Of a DNA stretch of 64,000 nt, positions 1 to 15,100 are shown one piece after another; the first letter of the stretch is position 1; each line of letters opens with the position of its first letter. The translations under genes and the position numbers were made by a program. Source of the stretch: Hippasteria phrygiana (taxonomy: Eukaryota; Echinodermata; Asteroidea; Valvatida; Goniasteridae); contig JAZGUH010000058.1 of the NCBI GenBank assembly GCA_037893225.1, forward strand, positions 1,135,280 through 1,199,279. Direction: 5' to 3'. The notes under the pieces are model-generated. The model saw only the letters and a program-made list of their open reading frames with translations. It was not told the DNA's origin and did no database searches.

Positions 1-120
1 TGAGGGCATTGTGGGGTCACCGCAGGGTCATGGAGGTCAATACCAGCCTCTTGCTGAGTGCGGACGAGAAGACCATTAACGACCTCGGCAAAGGTTCCAT
101 CACCTCCAACGCAGACAACC
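1..120 (-). CDS. CERK: CERK coding exon 6, cut by window edge
   Basis: The acceptor GGTCTCAG at 121-126 is followed by a frame that reads [18 protein letters not shown] and then [13 protein letters not shown]. This is the glycine-rich nucleotide-binding loop (GGDG, residues about 206-209) and the following helix of ceramide kinase, including the RTQ segment. The frame is open to base 1, so the exon may continue outside. Confidence 0.94.
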
Positions 121-3100
121 CTGAGACCATACATTGCATGAATAAAAAAATAAGCACTTGAGCAATGGAAACAGCTACATGTAATCTGGAATATTAATGT
201 ACAAAGAGCAATTTTTGCAAATGGCAAAGATCAAAATCACTTATTAAATTTCATTGAATGAAGGGCTCTTAGTGACGGACTTCGAACTGAGGTGTGATTT
301 AGCATTTGGTAAAGCTGACAATAGTTGCAGGGCGTGTTGATACTTCGTGCCAACACTTCGTGCGAGTACATGAAATAACAATGTCATCAAAGTCACAAGA
401 AAATACAAATGTAGTGAAAAACTGTTGTGTTTGAACAGTGATTTTTGTACACATTCCATGATATGTGCTGATTTTGGTTGTTGAAATTTACATGTAAATA
501 AGCCAAAGCGTTTTTAGAGATCTTCAGATACAATTTTCTCAAACGTGACAGCATTTCAGACAAAAATATTTCTCAGGAGGATTGGTATATTTTTCCTTTT
601 TGATCATTACCAAATCTATATTATACGTTTAAAAGCCAATGTGAGACAAGGTATGACTTGAAAAACTCACGACATCAAGTAGGGACAGACAACCAACAAG
701 TTAGGCCAGGCTGAATTCTTACTACACAAAGTAAAGCAGAGTTATACCACACTGAAAATTTGGAACAACAATTTTACACGACACACAACACACTCCTGCA
801 AAATGGGTGTACGTGCGCTGTATATATCTCCGAGGACAAGAGAAGAAAGGAAACACAAAGAAACCTTTCAGTCCTCGAACGTAGAGTCTTTTGTTGAAAT
901 CGGTCCTCGAACGTAAGGATACATGCTTAGTCTATGGGGGTTGGTTATATTAAAGGAACAATAGGAAACACAAAGCATTGTCCTCGGACGTATTGGGGAA
1001 GTACGACTGTGTGTACATATAAGTGGGACAAAAAAATGGTGCTTGACATTCACAAGCATTATTCACAAAATAATTTGCTAATTGACGCTCCCAGATCTTT
1101 CCAAATAAACCAGGTGGTTTTTGGAGGAATGATGAGGATTCTGCCAGAATGAGGACAGTAGAGACCAATTACAACCACTACTACATGTTTGACATGAATG
1201 TACATGGTAATTGGGTTTATGAGCAGTGTCAAATTTTGCAGGATTCAGCATGTTTCCAAGCCAAAAGTGCCAAGAGTGTAACAGGACCTGTAGATAAACT
1301 TACCCATCAAACTCGGACAGATCTTTTGTGAGCATCACATCACGAGTGTGGTTCTTGGCTTCAGTGTCTGTAAACAAATGTGTTCAGAAAGGATCTGAAA
1401 TGCAGGGATGTAGTCGAGTCCATCACAAGTCCCTGCAAGTCCCTGCAAGTCCATCACAAGCCCTCCAGTCCTAATTCCAATCACAAGCTATTCAAATGAG
1501 CTTTGACAAAGGCATTCCTTTGTCATTGTTCATCCAGTTACTTGTATGTGACCAGCTTTATGAAAGGACTTCTGACTGGGCTTGTGAAAGGACTTGTGAA
1601 AGGACTTGCAGGGACTCGACTACAACTCTGCTGAAATCAGAGTTGTATTCGAGTCTCTGCAAGTCCTTTCACAAGTCCCTGCAAGTCCTTTCACAAGCCC
1701 TCCAGTCCTAATCCCAATCACAAGCTATTCAAATGAGCTGTGACAAAGGCATTTCTTTGTCATTGTTCATCCAATTACTTGTGACCGGCTTTATGAAAGG
1801 ACTTCTGACTGGGCTTGTGAAAGGACTTACAGGGACTCGACTACAACTCTGCTGAAATGTTTTCTGAAAATCAACTCATAGGCCTATTCCTAAAAGCTCT
1901 TCAACGTATGCTGTTGGAGACTGCCTGAGTGGCATATCCAGTGGGGTATGCAGATTGGCAATATTTTGCCAATTTTGCTTTTAGAAACAGAAAGTGCCTC
2001 TGCTTCACACTGTACTTTAATACATGTAACACCCCTGGAGGGAACAAAAACCAAAAACAAATTAAAGTCACCTTTTCTGAAAACTTCCGGTGCAATTAAA
2101 AATTGGGCTCACCCTTTTGATCAGAATCTGCAATTTTGTCGCCGGTGGCATATCCAGGTTTTTGGTTTTGGGGAGATCTCCCCAAAAACCAAAAACGTGG
2201 ATATGCCACCGTACTGCATTGAGTGCAATTGAAGCAGTTTGCCAACTGACTGTACCCAGACCTGCTGACTCCCTGCAGATATGAAAACTGTTCCATATTT
2301 AGCAATCTAAAGGAAAATCCCTGGTAACCACATACCATGTGTGTGTCCAACATTAACCTACATTTATACTGGGACAGGAAATATGTGTATTGTTTGTACC
2401 GTGTATGTATGTACACATACAAAAAATGTAGTTCAGTACACATATATTTGTGACCCGGAACCAGGAAATGGTTGGAAAATTTGAAAACTGATGATTATGG
2501 TTTTTCCTGAAAGTACAATGTACATGTACACGTATGTGTATATAGAAGCTTTAATTTGATGCACTGTGTGTTGCAGCAGCTAATTCCTATCCCACACTAC
2601 AACTTTTGGAAGATGTCATCAGTCACAGAGCTGTAGTCGAGTCCCTGCAAGTCCTTTTACAAGCCCTTTCGCAAGTCTAGTCATCAGAAGTCCTTTCATA
2701 AAGCTGGTCACAAGTAACAGAGTAACAGTGACAGAGGAATGGCTTTGTCAAAGCTCATTAGCTTGTGATTGGAATTAGGACTGGGGGGCTTGTGAAGTTG
2801 TGATGGACTTGCAGGGACTTGCAGGGATTTGCAGGGACTTGCAGGGACTTGCAGGGACTTGCTATGGACTCGACTACATCCCTCATCAGTCATGACCCCA
2901 TTTTTTGAGAAAATAATTAAACTCCAAGACTAGTTATAGGCTCACAGTGCAAAAAATAAATAATCACCTCAATTACACTATTTTTTAGATTGAATTTAGT
3001 TACAAAACCTTAGGATATGATCCAGAGAGAAAAATGTTAAAATTCCACGATCGACCTTAAAGTGAAAAATTGTTCTGTTTGCTCATTTCAATGGGCAAAT

Positions 3101-6100
3101 GTGTTCTCTGACAAGTCACAACTACACGTATTTGATGAGTTGCGTACATGTAGTTGTTCAAGGACTGAATTATTTCTACACGTAATAAGAGCAAATGTCA
3201 ACATAAAACGTCAGCAAAAATCTCGACTCTGTTTGCTCAGCAAAATCCTTTTGAAATGGAACCAATCCTTACAGATAATCGTTGCCGTGATTCCTGCCAG
3301 CTTAAACAGCGGTGCAGCATACGTATTGTAGATTTTACCAGCCTCTTTCTTCCCTCCGAATGGATTGATAAACACCAACAGATTCTGTGGCCTGACGTTC
3401 CCTGCAAAGAGTGACAGTGGGCTTTAAGACCGGAGAAATTTGTGCAGTGGAAATGCTTGGCTCTGAAATGGGCCTTTATGAGAGCCTTGCTCAAGTACAT
3501 GTACCTACATGTACATGTACATTGTACTTCGCATTAAAGATATACTGTCTGTGATATTTTTGAGTTTCACCCCCAACAAATGTTTTTTTTGTTTTTTTAA
3601 ATTGCTACTTTTCTAGCAATGGAAAAGATATTCCATTTTGAACGAGACATCGAACAAAAACCGGACCACATTTAGTTATCGAATGATTACTTTACAAATG
3701 TTGAATTATTTACAGCCCAACAATATAACTTGCATGGGTCTTTCCATAAATTTGGGGTCCAAAAGTGTGACATTCTTTTGGTATCCCTGTTACACCTGGC
3801 CTGTGTAATTTCCCATCAATTATCATTAAAATTTACTTCACACTATTTTTTTGACTTGTTTGCCAGGTAGATGTACTTTGCTTTACATAATCACTCTTGG
3901 AGATACACGTAGACGGCGTTGAAGAATGTGTCCAGAACTTCAAATCTTATACATGTCACTATGTAACAGGGACACCAAAAATGTCACACTTTTGTACCCC
4001 AAATTTATAGAATGACCCATATATCTTTGTGTGCATCAGATGCACGAAAGCAACCAAGAATACAAAAGTGTTTTTTGAAGGGTTGCAGACACCCAAAATA
4101 GAAGAAGGTTGTTTTTCTGTCAGGAGTGGGATTTGAACATGCGACCTCCGCAATACCATACCGGAGGTCGCAGGTTGGAATCCCGCTCCTGCCAGTTTCT
4201 TTGTTCACTTTGGAAATGTATTCAAATTTACCTACATGTAGTCAGTTTCCCTTGTGGATTGTTTGACGAATTAGAAGAAAAACAAATTTACTTTTATTAA
4301 AGCACGGACAGCATAACTCTTACGAGATACAGTACATGTACACGTGCCTTTGAAGAAGTGAATGTCTATTTTACGATACTTGTTACTCCATGTACATGTA
4401 CCGTAAAATATACATGTTCATGTAGTCTGTATCTTAATCATGCCGATTCAATCTTGAGGACCCAATTTTGGGGAATAAACTTTGATGAATTTGGGACATC
4501 CAATTTTACTGACCCACAATGTGGTAGACTCAGCCTGTGAAATTCAAACATTAAACCTGCTCTTCAGAGTCTCAATCTTGAGTAATTAACCCCAGGACTC
4601 ATTCTTTGATGCTCAGATTTAAAGTCTCAATACTAGACTCAACCAACAAAAATGTAATCTGGAAAACTGAATTGTATACACTCATCAACCTTGGAGAGTG
4701 AATCTCATACACTACATCTATGGGCTTAGTTTGGCAATTAAATGGTGTGATATAAAAAAGTATGTGAGCTGTTACCACAAAATTGGCATTTAAAGTAATA
4801 CAATTTGAAAATTTAGAGTGTGGTATTTCCTGAAAGTACAGGTTTAAAAGCTTTAATTTGATATATTGTGTGTGGAACCTCATCCCCGATACAACCTTTT
4901 AGAGTTATCAGAGTCTTGACCCCTTGTTTGGAGAAAATGAGGCTCAAAAGTTTGTGATCTGTGCACACTTTAACCCGAGTTCAAAAACGAAGTCCCAACC
5001 GCCACAAAATTTCAAAAAGCAATTCAGTTTAAACATTTTGGGACATGATAGAATAGGTTTTTTCAAACAGTTGTTAAAATCCTAAAATTAATTTTTCAGT
5101 GAAAATTTGTTGTTTCTGCCTGTAACTCAGAAAGCCATAGTGCGACTTTACGCTCATTTTGTGCTGCCAGGTCACAATATCCTTGGAAGACCAGAGGTAC
5201 AGCTGTGCGCAATTAATGTTCGTACATGTAACTTTGTGCGATTCAACATATTTGTAAAATACCACAAACCTGTGAAAGTTTGAGCTCAATCCATGCATTT
5301 ATAACTTCACGCTTAGATTTTTGTAACTCCCTCATGTATAACCTGCCACAACAACAAATCAACAAACTTCAACGCCTCCAAAATGCCACTGCTCGCCTCA
5401 TCACCTTATCCAGACGCACCACTCACATCACCCCCGTCTTAAAGTCTCTCCACTGGCTCCCCATCATTGATCGAATTGCCTTCAAGATCCTCCTTCTCGC
5501 TTTCAAGTCGCTACAAGGAACTTCACCGGACTACATAACGGACATTATCACGCAATATCAACCGCCACGTAGTCTTTGTTCGGCCAGAGCACTACAGCTT
5601 TCTGTTCCCCGTACCAAGCACTCTTGGGGAGACCGCTCTTTGTCACGCGCCGCTCCCGAACTCTGGAACAATCTACCCCTTGAAATTTGTCAGTCATCAT
5701 CATTGTCTGTATTTAAATCTTCTCTTAAAACCCACATGTTTACCTCACGATTTTGTGTTTAATGAGTTGGTATTCATTATTTCTGTTACTGATTTCTGTT
5801 ATTCAAGTTTAATTTAATTTAAATTTAATTTAATTTAAATTTAATTTAATTTAAATTTCATTGTATTGTGCGCCATGAGCGTCTTGCTTGGCGGATACCG
5901 GCGCCTTATTATTTAATCAAATGACATGTACATGTACCTTGCTTGGTGATTCTTTCCTGAATCTGGGCCACCCATTTCTGACACGTTTCCTGGTCCGAGC
6001 ATTCAAACTTCAGTTCACGCACTCGCCACTTGCCTTGCTTGCTCCTTTGAACACTGTGAACTGAAAACAGTTGTCAGGTTACTTTAATAGCAAAAGCTAG

Positions 6101-9100
6101 CTTGGAAGAGAATTTGTATATATTTGAAACGAACAGTTATCCATTATTGTACACAGTATCCAAAACACCTCGAGGTCCAAAATGACGGGATTACAAACAA
6201 GGTGGTTCTCCAACCACGCGTCTCGCCTGCTTAAACATTAATCATGTTCTCTCTGCACATTTTGACACCTCAATCAGCACAATAGCACAATGAACATTTT
6301 TACAAATCCAGCCTCTTTTACAACTTGACCTGACATGACCTGACCTCAGTACTTGACCTTTGACACAAGCATCATATAAAGGTTGCACTATTGAATGCAT
6401 GACCCAAGTCTGATTGCAATTGGAGTTCAACTTTGCGTATAAGACCAATTTGTTGAAAATTTTACCAAAATGACACATACATGTACATGTAGGTTATTCC
6501 ATGAAATTGAGACACACACACACATTTTGGCATTCTTTGATCATGTAATTGTTTTTCTTGTTTAAACCAAAGTGGCTTTAATGATGATTATGGTATGAAC
6601 TTGAAGAGTAAAGGGAAGGCTTTTGAATGATACAAAACATGAGGGCATTATATGTGATACATTTATGTTTTGTCACCAAGTGTAATGGTGTCCCGGGCTA
6701 AATTATGGGGTAATTTTGTGACATACATGTAAATCTTACAAAGTACAAATAGGGTTCAGACGTTAAAAAAATATAAAAACATTTTCCTTTTACATGAGAA
6801 GTTAGGAAAAACTGCATATAACTTAACAACAACAAATCATATTTTCAGTATCTCTTACATCTTTTCTGTTATATGGCTAACAAATCTGTGGTTAAGGAGG
6901 TAACGGATGGTGTCCCACTCTGTTAAATTTTGTTACATCCTGCCTGCATGTCTAGCTTTCTTACTTTTCATCAAATGAAGTCCGAATAAAATTTCTTTTC
7001 TTTGTGTGATTACCGTTTTAATAAAATTAACTTGTAGAGTCAATATATTGGACTGCCTTTTCAAAATTGGGGCAAAATGGACTCTGATGTAACGGTGGTG
7101 TGTCCCACGTTACATCCTAACAATTTTGGGAACTTTCTTCCATAATTTATCTGTAAGCAGTACAATGTATGTGAAATATCCATGCAACATGATAACAAAG
7201 ACTTGGAGAACCTCTTTTTAAAAACATAAAAAAGACCCCCTAAATTGGTGTCATGTGTTAGTTTTCCACCCTTGATGGAGTGGTGTCCCATGTTACATCC
7301 TTGCAGGCTTGCCAAATCAATTATTAAGTACGATTTGAAGCTTTGCATGGTGGTTGCGATATGATAAAGACTGGAATTGCGGGTAACACCATGTGAAAAA
7401 CAAATCTCTTCTGGGAAGATGTGTGGTTCTGAAAAGAACCGGGATGAATGTGTAACTCGACGTTTCGGACAGTGTGCTCTGTCCGTCCTCAGGAGTGCAA
7501 GTCAAATCAATTATTACATCAAATGTTTTAACCAACTGTATTTGATGGGCGCATTGGCGTATTCAAACCGCGGACGTAAAATGCCAGAGAACAAAAGAGA
7601 ACAATATCGTCCGCGATTCCCAGCATACGTCCGCGATTGGAAGTGTGTACAAAGTCTATGGAGGCCTTCCGAAAAAGTTAGAGTATAAACAAAAGAGGAA
7701 CAATGGGACGTCCGCGTTTGGAGGTCGGTACACGACTGTGTGGGTATGTAAAAGGATAACATTTTCTAACTACATTGTACCACATACAGATTTAGATGCT
7801 TTAACATGATTATTTATGAATTATGAGCAACATAAACTAAGATGTAACCGGGACACCATGTCCCTTGTTACATTGTTGATTTATCCATAGTAAGTCTATG
7901 GGAGTTGATGTAAAACTCAAGAGAGAGCACCCTAAACTAAATATTATGCATTATCGCATGTAAATAGCCAACACTCACTAGTCAAGTTTCTGTACTCACG
8001 TCGGGTTTACGTGTACGTACGTATACGTGCAGCGCAGTACCAAGCCATTCGTTGTTTGTTGGGAAAAATGTCTGACCGCGTGGACCAAGCGATCGATTTT
8101 ACAGCAAACAAACTGGGCTTTGAAAAGCTGAAAAGTCATCAGATCAGTGCCATTCGTCAATTTGTACGTGGCCATGATTTGTTTGTTAATTTACCAACGG
8201 GATTTAGCAAGAGTGTAATTTTTCAAGCTGCTCCATTGGTCTTAGATTTCTTGAACGAAGCATGGAGGTGTTTCCTACCTCCATGAACGAAGTAACCGAA
8301 TGCAAACAGGAGAAAGCGCTGATTATTGTCGTCGTGCCATTGAAAGCTCTGGACGTTGATCAGTTACATCGTGCTGAACATCTGGGACTGAAATTGGCAT
8401 AGATAATGTCTGATATTCCAGATCACATTTTGGGAACAATCCGAAAATTTCTCAATCCTGTTTGCCAGTCCAGAATCACTCTGCTCAGAACGTTAACTGA
8501 CTAGTAAGTTATTACTTAAACATGAGTTTGCTCCAGTGCGCAAGCGCGATTATTCGTTTGACCCGCCTGTTCAATTATGCATATAAGCAGGTCGCACGCG
8601 CTCCTTTGCGAAATTCCCAAGACGTTCTTAGCGATTTGGCCTTGGCGTGTGTATGTGTGTAGCTAGAGGGCGCTGCCGTGCGCGCTGTACGTCGCACCGC
8701 GCTAAGGACGTCTTGGAACCAAGACTAAACAAGAAGCGGTCAAAGCTTCCTGATCATGATTGTCATAGTGAACTGGCTGATCGTTTCTCAAAATTCTTCA
8801 TGGCCAAAATTGTGACAATCAGAGAAAGTCTCTCTTTTCATGCACCTGATGCTACAGCACTACAATCTAATGTATGCTCATCTTGGGACACATTCACCAT
8901 GGTTCCTCAAACTGATGTTCGAGATATCATCTCTAAGGCACCAAGTCCATCTTGCCTACTCGACCCACTACCGTCGTGGATGATCAAGCAGTTTTTGGAT
9001 ACCCTCACACCCACCATCACCTTGGTTGTGAACTCATCCCTCACATCAGGTGTTGTACCAGCCTCTCTGAAATCTGCAGTGATTACAACTGTACTCAAGA

Positions 9101-12100
9101 AGCCAAGTTTGGACCATAACATCTTGAAGAATTACCGTCCGGTCAGCAACTTGTCCTTTCTGTCCAAGGTGCTCGAGAGGGTTGCCTCCAAGCAGTTGAC
9201 GGACTATATGAGTGAACACCATTTGCACGAGCCCCTTCAGTCTGCATACAAGCGTTTCCATATAGCACTGAAACGGCCCTCCTTCGTGTTCACAATGACA
9301 TCGTGTGGACCATGGAGAAGCGGGGCATTACCATCCTTGTCCTGCTTGACCTAAGTGCAGCCTTTGACACAATCGCCCACAAAGTCTTACTTGATCGGAT
9401 GGAAAGGCTTCTTGGAGTGCGCGACGTTCCACTGAAGTGGTTTACATCTTATCTGTCCGGAAGAACACAATGTGTCCATATTAATCAAAAGTTCTCAGCA
9501 CTACAACACTTGAAATTCGGGTTCCTCAGGGATCAGTGCTCGGTCCACTATTGTTTCTTATTTATACTCTAGCACTAGGTCACATCATCCGCATGGAATT
9601 GCACATGTATGCTGACGACACACAGATCTACATCTCAATCTGTCCTGTTACGCCTGACGAGGTCTTACAGGGTGTGTCAAGAGTTGAGGGTTGTATCACA
9701 GACGTGCAGGACTAGATGTCATCAAATTACCTTAAACTAAATGCCGACAAGACAGAGGTATTAGTGATTGGTTTCAGGGCTCAACTTGCCAAGTTCAATC
9801 TGTCATCTCTGAAAGTTGCTGGAGTTGATGTCTCTGTCCAAGCTAATCCAGTCAGGAATCTTGGGGTCATGTTTGACTCTGCGATGATTATGTCTGCTCA
9901 GGTGTCCAGTACCATCAAGGCTGCAAACTTCCACCTAATCAACATTAGTCGGGCCCGTAAACTGCTGACTGTGGAGGCCACCAAGTTGGCAATACACACT
10001 CTGGTGACATCACGACTGGACTACTGTAACAGCCTCTTGATCGGTATCAGTCAAAAACTGAAAAAGAGGCTTGAAAATGTTCAGCGATCTGCTGCTAGAG
10101 TAATTTCAAACAAACGGAAGTTTGACTCTATCACTCCTGAACTTATCAAATTACACTGGCTTCCAATCACACAAAGAATCAACTACATTTGTACAAGGTC
10201 ATCATTCTCATGTTTAAAGCTTACTGGAAACAAGCCCCTGCTTACATCACGGACATGCTCCAAATTAGTTCACAACGTAGACAACTTCGATCATCAACCT
10301 CCTGTTCACTACACTTTGTTGAGCCCAGAACCCGTTGTGTTTCTTTTGCTGATAGATCATTCTCTGTATACGGCCCCAGAATCTGGAATAAACTTCCAGG
10401 ATACATCAGAAACACCACTTCATTGCATACATTCAAGACACTCCTGAAAGCTCATTGTTTCAGGAGGTGTATCATCAATAATGATTCTTCATTTTGTGCC
10501 TCATCAGCGACTTAGAGCAAACTTTTGATTTTGGCGCTTTATAAATGTCTTTTTTGATTTGATTGATTTTTGATTTAATTTGATGTACGGACTACATACA
10601 GACGGACGGATGGACGGACTACATACAGAAATAGTGATTGCATAGTCTCTTTCTGAACTTCGTTCAGGCGAGACAAAAATCAGAGATATTGTACGTTTTC
10701 TTTTTCTTTGCATCTGTACAGCATTACAGAGCAAGTTTAAACAAGGAACATTGGTTAACCAGTGGATGATGAACGACATACATGAACAGTACAACTTACA
10801 TGTACATGTATGTAACTTGCACCTGTACCATACCATCCAAGCGAAATGAAAACTATGTGTAGAAACTACAGTATTGTGTAACCCTTTCCTCTTAACCCTT
10901 TGAAGACGGATGACATCTATACACGTAAAAAAAAACTACCACTAGGCCGGATGATGTCTATACATGCAACCTCTGCAGTTTCAATCCATCGTTGGATTAT
11001 CGTGTATGCTACGCTTGGTTGCACAAGCCTCTTGTGTCCATTTTGCTTGGTTGCACAGGCCGCCTGGCACCTCATTATAAATAACTGTACTCAAGGGGTT
11101 AATTTTCCACAGTACAAATGTAGCATTGCTATAGCCAGCGTGACCATGCCCTATCCACTGGTTCCAGATGGTTGACTAACCAATAATCGGTCAAGGTCTG
11201 TCCAATAACTGCCAGCAACAATTCAATTCAATTCAATTCAATTCAATTCAATTCAATTCAATTCAATTCAATTCAATTCAATTCAATTCAATTCAATTCA
11301 ATTCAATTCAATTCTTAAACTACATGTACATTCCTTGCTACAAATTGTTCTCATATATTTTAGTTTTAAATTCCTTTTTTTTTGTCATTTCTGTAAAAAT
11401 CATTATCAGAATTTGTTGTGAACAGATAGCACACATTTGTACCTGTCACATTCATGAAAGTCACCTACATGTAGGTGCATGCGAGGTGCGATCAAAAGGT
11501 TTTGAGACTGTTCCTGTTGCGAACAAACGGAGCACAGCACAGTAATGTGCATATACATTGTAGCAGGTGTAAACAATAACTTTCTCAAGTGAGTAAGTGT
11601 TCCAAGTTACATCGCTTGATCAACATCAGCACCTGTGTTACACGCATTTTTTGTGACCACTGGTACTCGAGCACAAGCAGCACTGTGTCAAAGTATGCTA
11701 ACTCTGTCAACAGGCTTTGGGATGACCCAAACTTCATGTCGAGGATCATCAGCGGTGACGAGAGTTGGGTCTACAGCTATGACCCAGAGACCAAACAGCA
11801 GTCTTCGCAGTGGAAGAGCCCGCAGTCTCCAAGACCGAAGAAGGCACGTCAGGTCAGGAGCGCAACCAAGAGCAAGCTCATCATTGTCTTAGACATTTGT
11901 GGGGTTGTGCACCGTGAATTCATCCCCGAGGGTCAGACTGTCAATGCTGAATTCTACTGCACCGTTCTGAGATGTCTAAGGGAGAACATTTGGTGCAAAC
12001 GGCCTGAACTGTGGCATGCTGGCAATTGGGTGCTCCAACATGACAACGCGCTGGCTCACAGTGCGTTGAAAACGCGCGAGTTTCTGGCCCACAACAACAC

Positions 12101-15100
12101 AATCGTCGCTCCCCACCCCGCTACTCGTGGGATTTGGCTCCCTGCGACTTCTTTCTGTTCACCAAAGTGAAGTTCAATCTGAAGGGTCACCGTTTTGACA
12201 CTGTGGAGGAGATCCAGTGAGAATCGCAGATGGTGCTTGATGTGCTTACAGAACGGGATTTCCAGCCTTTCCAGGGAACGTTCCAAGCACAAGGGGACTA
12301 CTTTGAAGGGGATGGCGGCCAGATTTAAATCACGGTTTTTGCTTGTTAAAGGCGCAGTCTCGGAACTTTTTGATAGCACCTCCAATACTTTGCTATTCCA
12401 TGCTTAGTTGGGCAAAGTCAGTTATGAAACTGACTACTGATATTGGTGTATTTTTACATGTACGTGTACATGGTACACCGTAGAGTGTCAATCCAATTAA
12501 CTCAAAAGGCCATCCTTAGAAAAACAACCATTGAAATAGCTCAGTAAACTGTACATGTATAATTGGTTGCACGAGCCCACCTGTGCCTTAACTTAATTGC
12601 TAATTGTTGCACGAGACCACCTGTGCCTTGGCTATTGAATATAATAAAAGAGCTTGGTTGTTTAAAGCTACAATGTCATACATGTATATTGTATATTGTA
12701 TGTACAAATGTACATTTTTACTGTTTCCTGCAAATTATTTTAGCTAGTGTTGCACACGTTTGAGCGGCATTTCCGCTAAGTTACGCGCTCTTTTTAGTTT
12801 CCCCCGCTCCACTTTTTTTTGCATGATTCCGTGTTTTTTAGTCCGTCCGCACCATACATGTCATGCATGTAGATATCAAAAGAATAAATAACTACATGCA
12901 CTAGATCGAAGTGCATAATACGCGCGTTTTGCCTGGGCGCTGCCATTAGTCACATGAACAGGGTTAAACAAATTTAAATTGTAAGGATAAGTGTTTACCT
13001 CGGCTTCATGTTTCCTGAAGTGTGGAAATCGCCGCCAAAAAGAAAAGCGGTACGGGAGGATATTACTTGAGCTGCTTGCAGCAAAAATTCAGATTTTCAT
13101 TACACACGTTGCCTCTATAATTACTTTACATTTTTCCTTGCTCGCCGCCCTGTTCACGTGACTTTTTGACATGTCCATGCACAACAAGAGAATTCTCTTT
13201 CTGAACTTCACACTCTATCCGCATGATCGTTAGCTAGCGTTTTCAACAAGATTTGTTCATAAAATACTGCCAATAACCATCAAAGAATTAGATCAACAAG
13301 GATAAGCATCTATTTCAATTAAAACAAGCAAGAAGTGGTTGAGCATGCGATAATCAGCTGTGTTGGTAATTCCATGTGTTTTCAACGTGTTAGTTACGGT
13401 ACTTATTGCTGTTTCAGTGGTGCAGACTATACAATGTACATGTGTGCTGTACAAACAAATCTGATTTTCAGGTAAAGTTTAAATTTCATTAAAAATACGG
13501 ATTTTCTGAGCAAAATACTGATACGGAAATGAGTTTGAATATACATGTATTGACAGCTCTGTATGCATTGTTTCTATCAATAATGTTGGTGTCAAAACAA
13601 TTTCTAAAATTAATCAGCCAAAAGTCGGGGCGACTTTTAAGCTGCCGACTCGTCGACTCCAGAAAAGTGCATGTCGGCCAACAGTAATTTTAGCTCCTTA
13701 TGCACCCCAGCACCAACAGTGGGAAAAATAAACCTTGGAAAAGCAAGCAGAATGTACTGGCAGAGTTAGCCGATTTAAATAACGTTGATTTCAATCAGCC
13801 AATCATGTCATGTTGGCTTGGCTGATTTAACCCCTTGCGTACGGATGACGCCAAATGGCACAAAAAAAACCACTGGCACCAGGCCGGATGACGCCATTTG
13901 CCGCTATCGGTACAGTTTCAATCCATTGTTGGATTATTGTGTATGTTAGGCTTGACTGCACAAGCACATTGTGGCCGTTTTACTTGGCTGCACAGGCCGC
14001 CCCGGCACCTCACTACGATAACCGTACTCACGGGGTTAAATCACGCTGATTAAAATGAGCAAACCCTGTGTACTGGTATTAGGAAAGGGCTCTTAGACGC
14101 GATATGAAGCGTATTTCAAGGGACTACATAAAAACAGTGTGTTGTCAAATGCCTTACCAGTAAAAATAAACTCATCACGGTTGTGTAGTTTGCGCGGCTT
14201 GGTTGATTCAGCATCCCAATCCTCAACGTCCTGATGATGATCAACGACTGCCGCGATGACCTCACTCAGCTTGACAAAGTGGTAGTGGTGGACCTCTGCC
14301 AAGATCATCAAAATATGCAGAATGAATAATTTTGTTTGTTACTACCAGTCAAGCCTGCTACTGTCATGACTGTGGCCACCATGACAAAGAGGCAACCTGC
14401 ATAATGTGGCCAGTCTTTGGTGGTCCCAACCAAACATGCATTACTTGTACTCAACCTGCACAATGGGACCACCTTTCCACTGTGGGCAGTGTTGTAGTAT
14501 TTTTGATGAGTACGAGGGTCGACTGACAAGTTCTACACATGTACAATGTAGGTCGACTCTGAAGGAGTAATGCCAGATCAATGAAACTTAGCATGCATTT
14601 ATTGAACAACGCTTTGGATATTTGCATGCTGTTGGAATCTCCAGTGAGAGAGTTGAGAACATTCTGAGTACAGAACTTGGAATGTCAAAGGTTTCTGATC
14701 GGTGGGTGCCACATCTTCTGACCCCTGATCAAAAGCGCACCCGGCTGGTCATGTCATCAAGGGATAACTTAATTGGAGCATTTTGAAGCAGATCCAGCTA
14801 ATTTCATCTAATGTTTCATACATGTAACCCAGGATGAGTGCTGGGTCCATCACTTTGAGCTAGAGACAAAGAGGCAATCCATGCAGTTGAAACACGCTCT
14901 AATCCCTTCCAAGGCGGCCAATTTGTTTTCCATTTTTATGAAGTCTTCCATGAACCTCCAAATTTTATACGGCCTTACCTGGAAACAAACAATGCAAAGG
15001 GGTTTGATTGATCTGGCATTACTCCTTCAGGGTCAACCTACAAACCTTTCAGCTGACCCTTGTACAAGTGCGAGTACATGTACATGTATAGAAAACAATG

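Noticed and set aside
7377..7762. Overlapping ORFs of about 80-100 codons around 7.5 kb
   Set aside because: They lie in the dispersed GTCCGCGATT repeat and have no recognisable domain.
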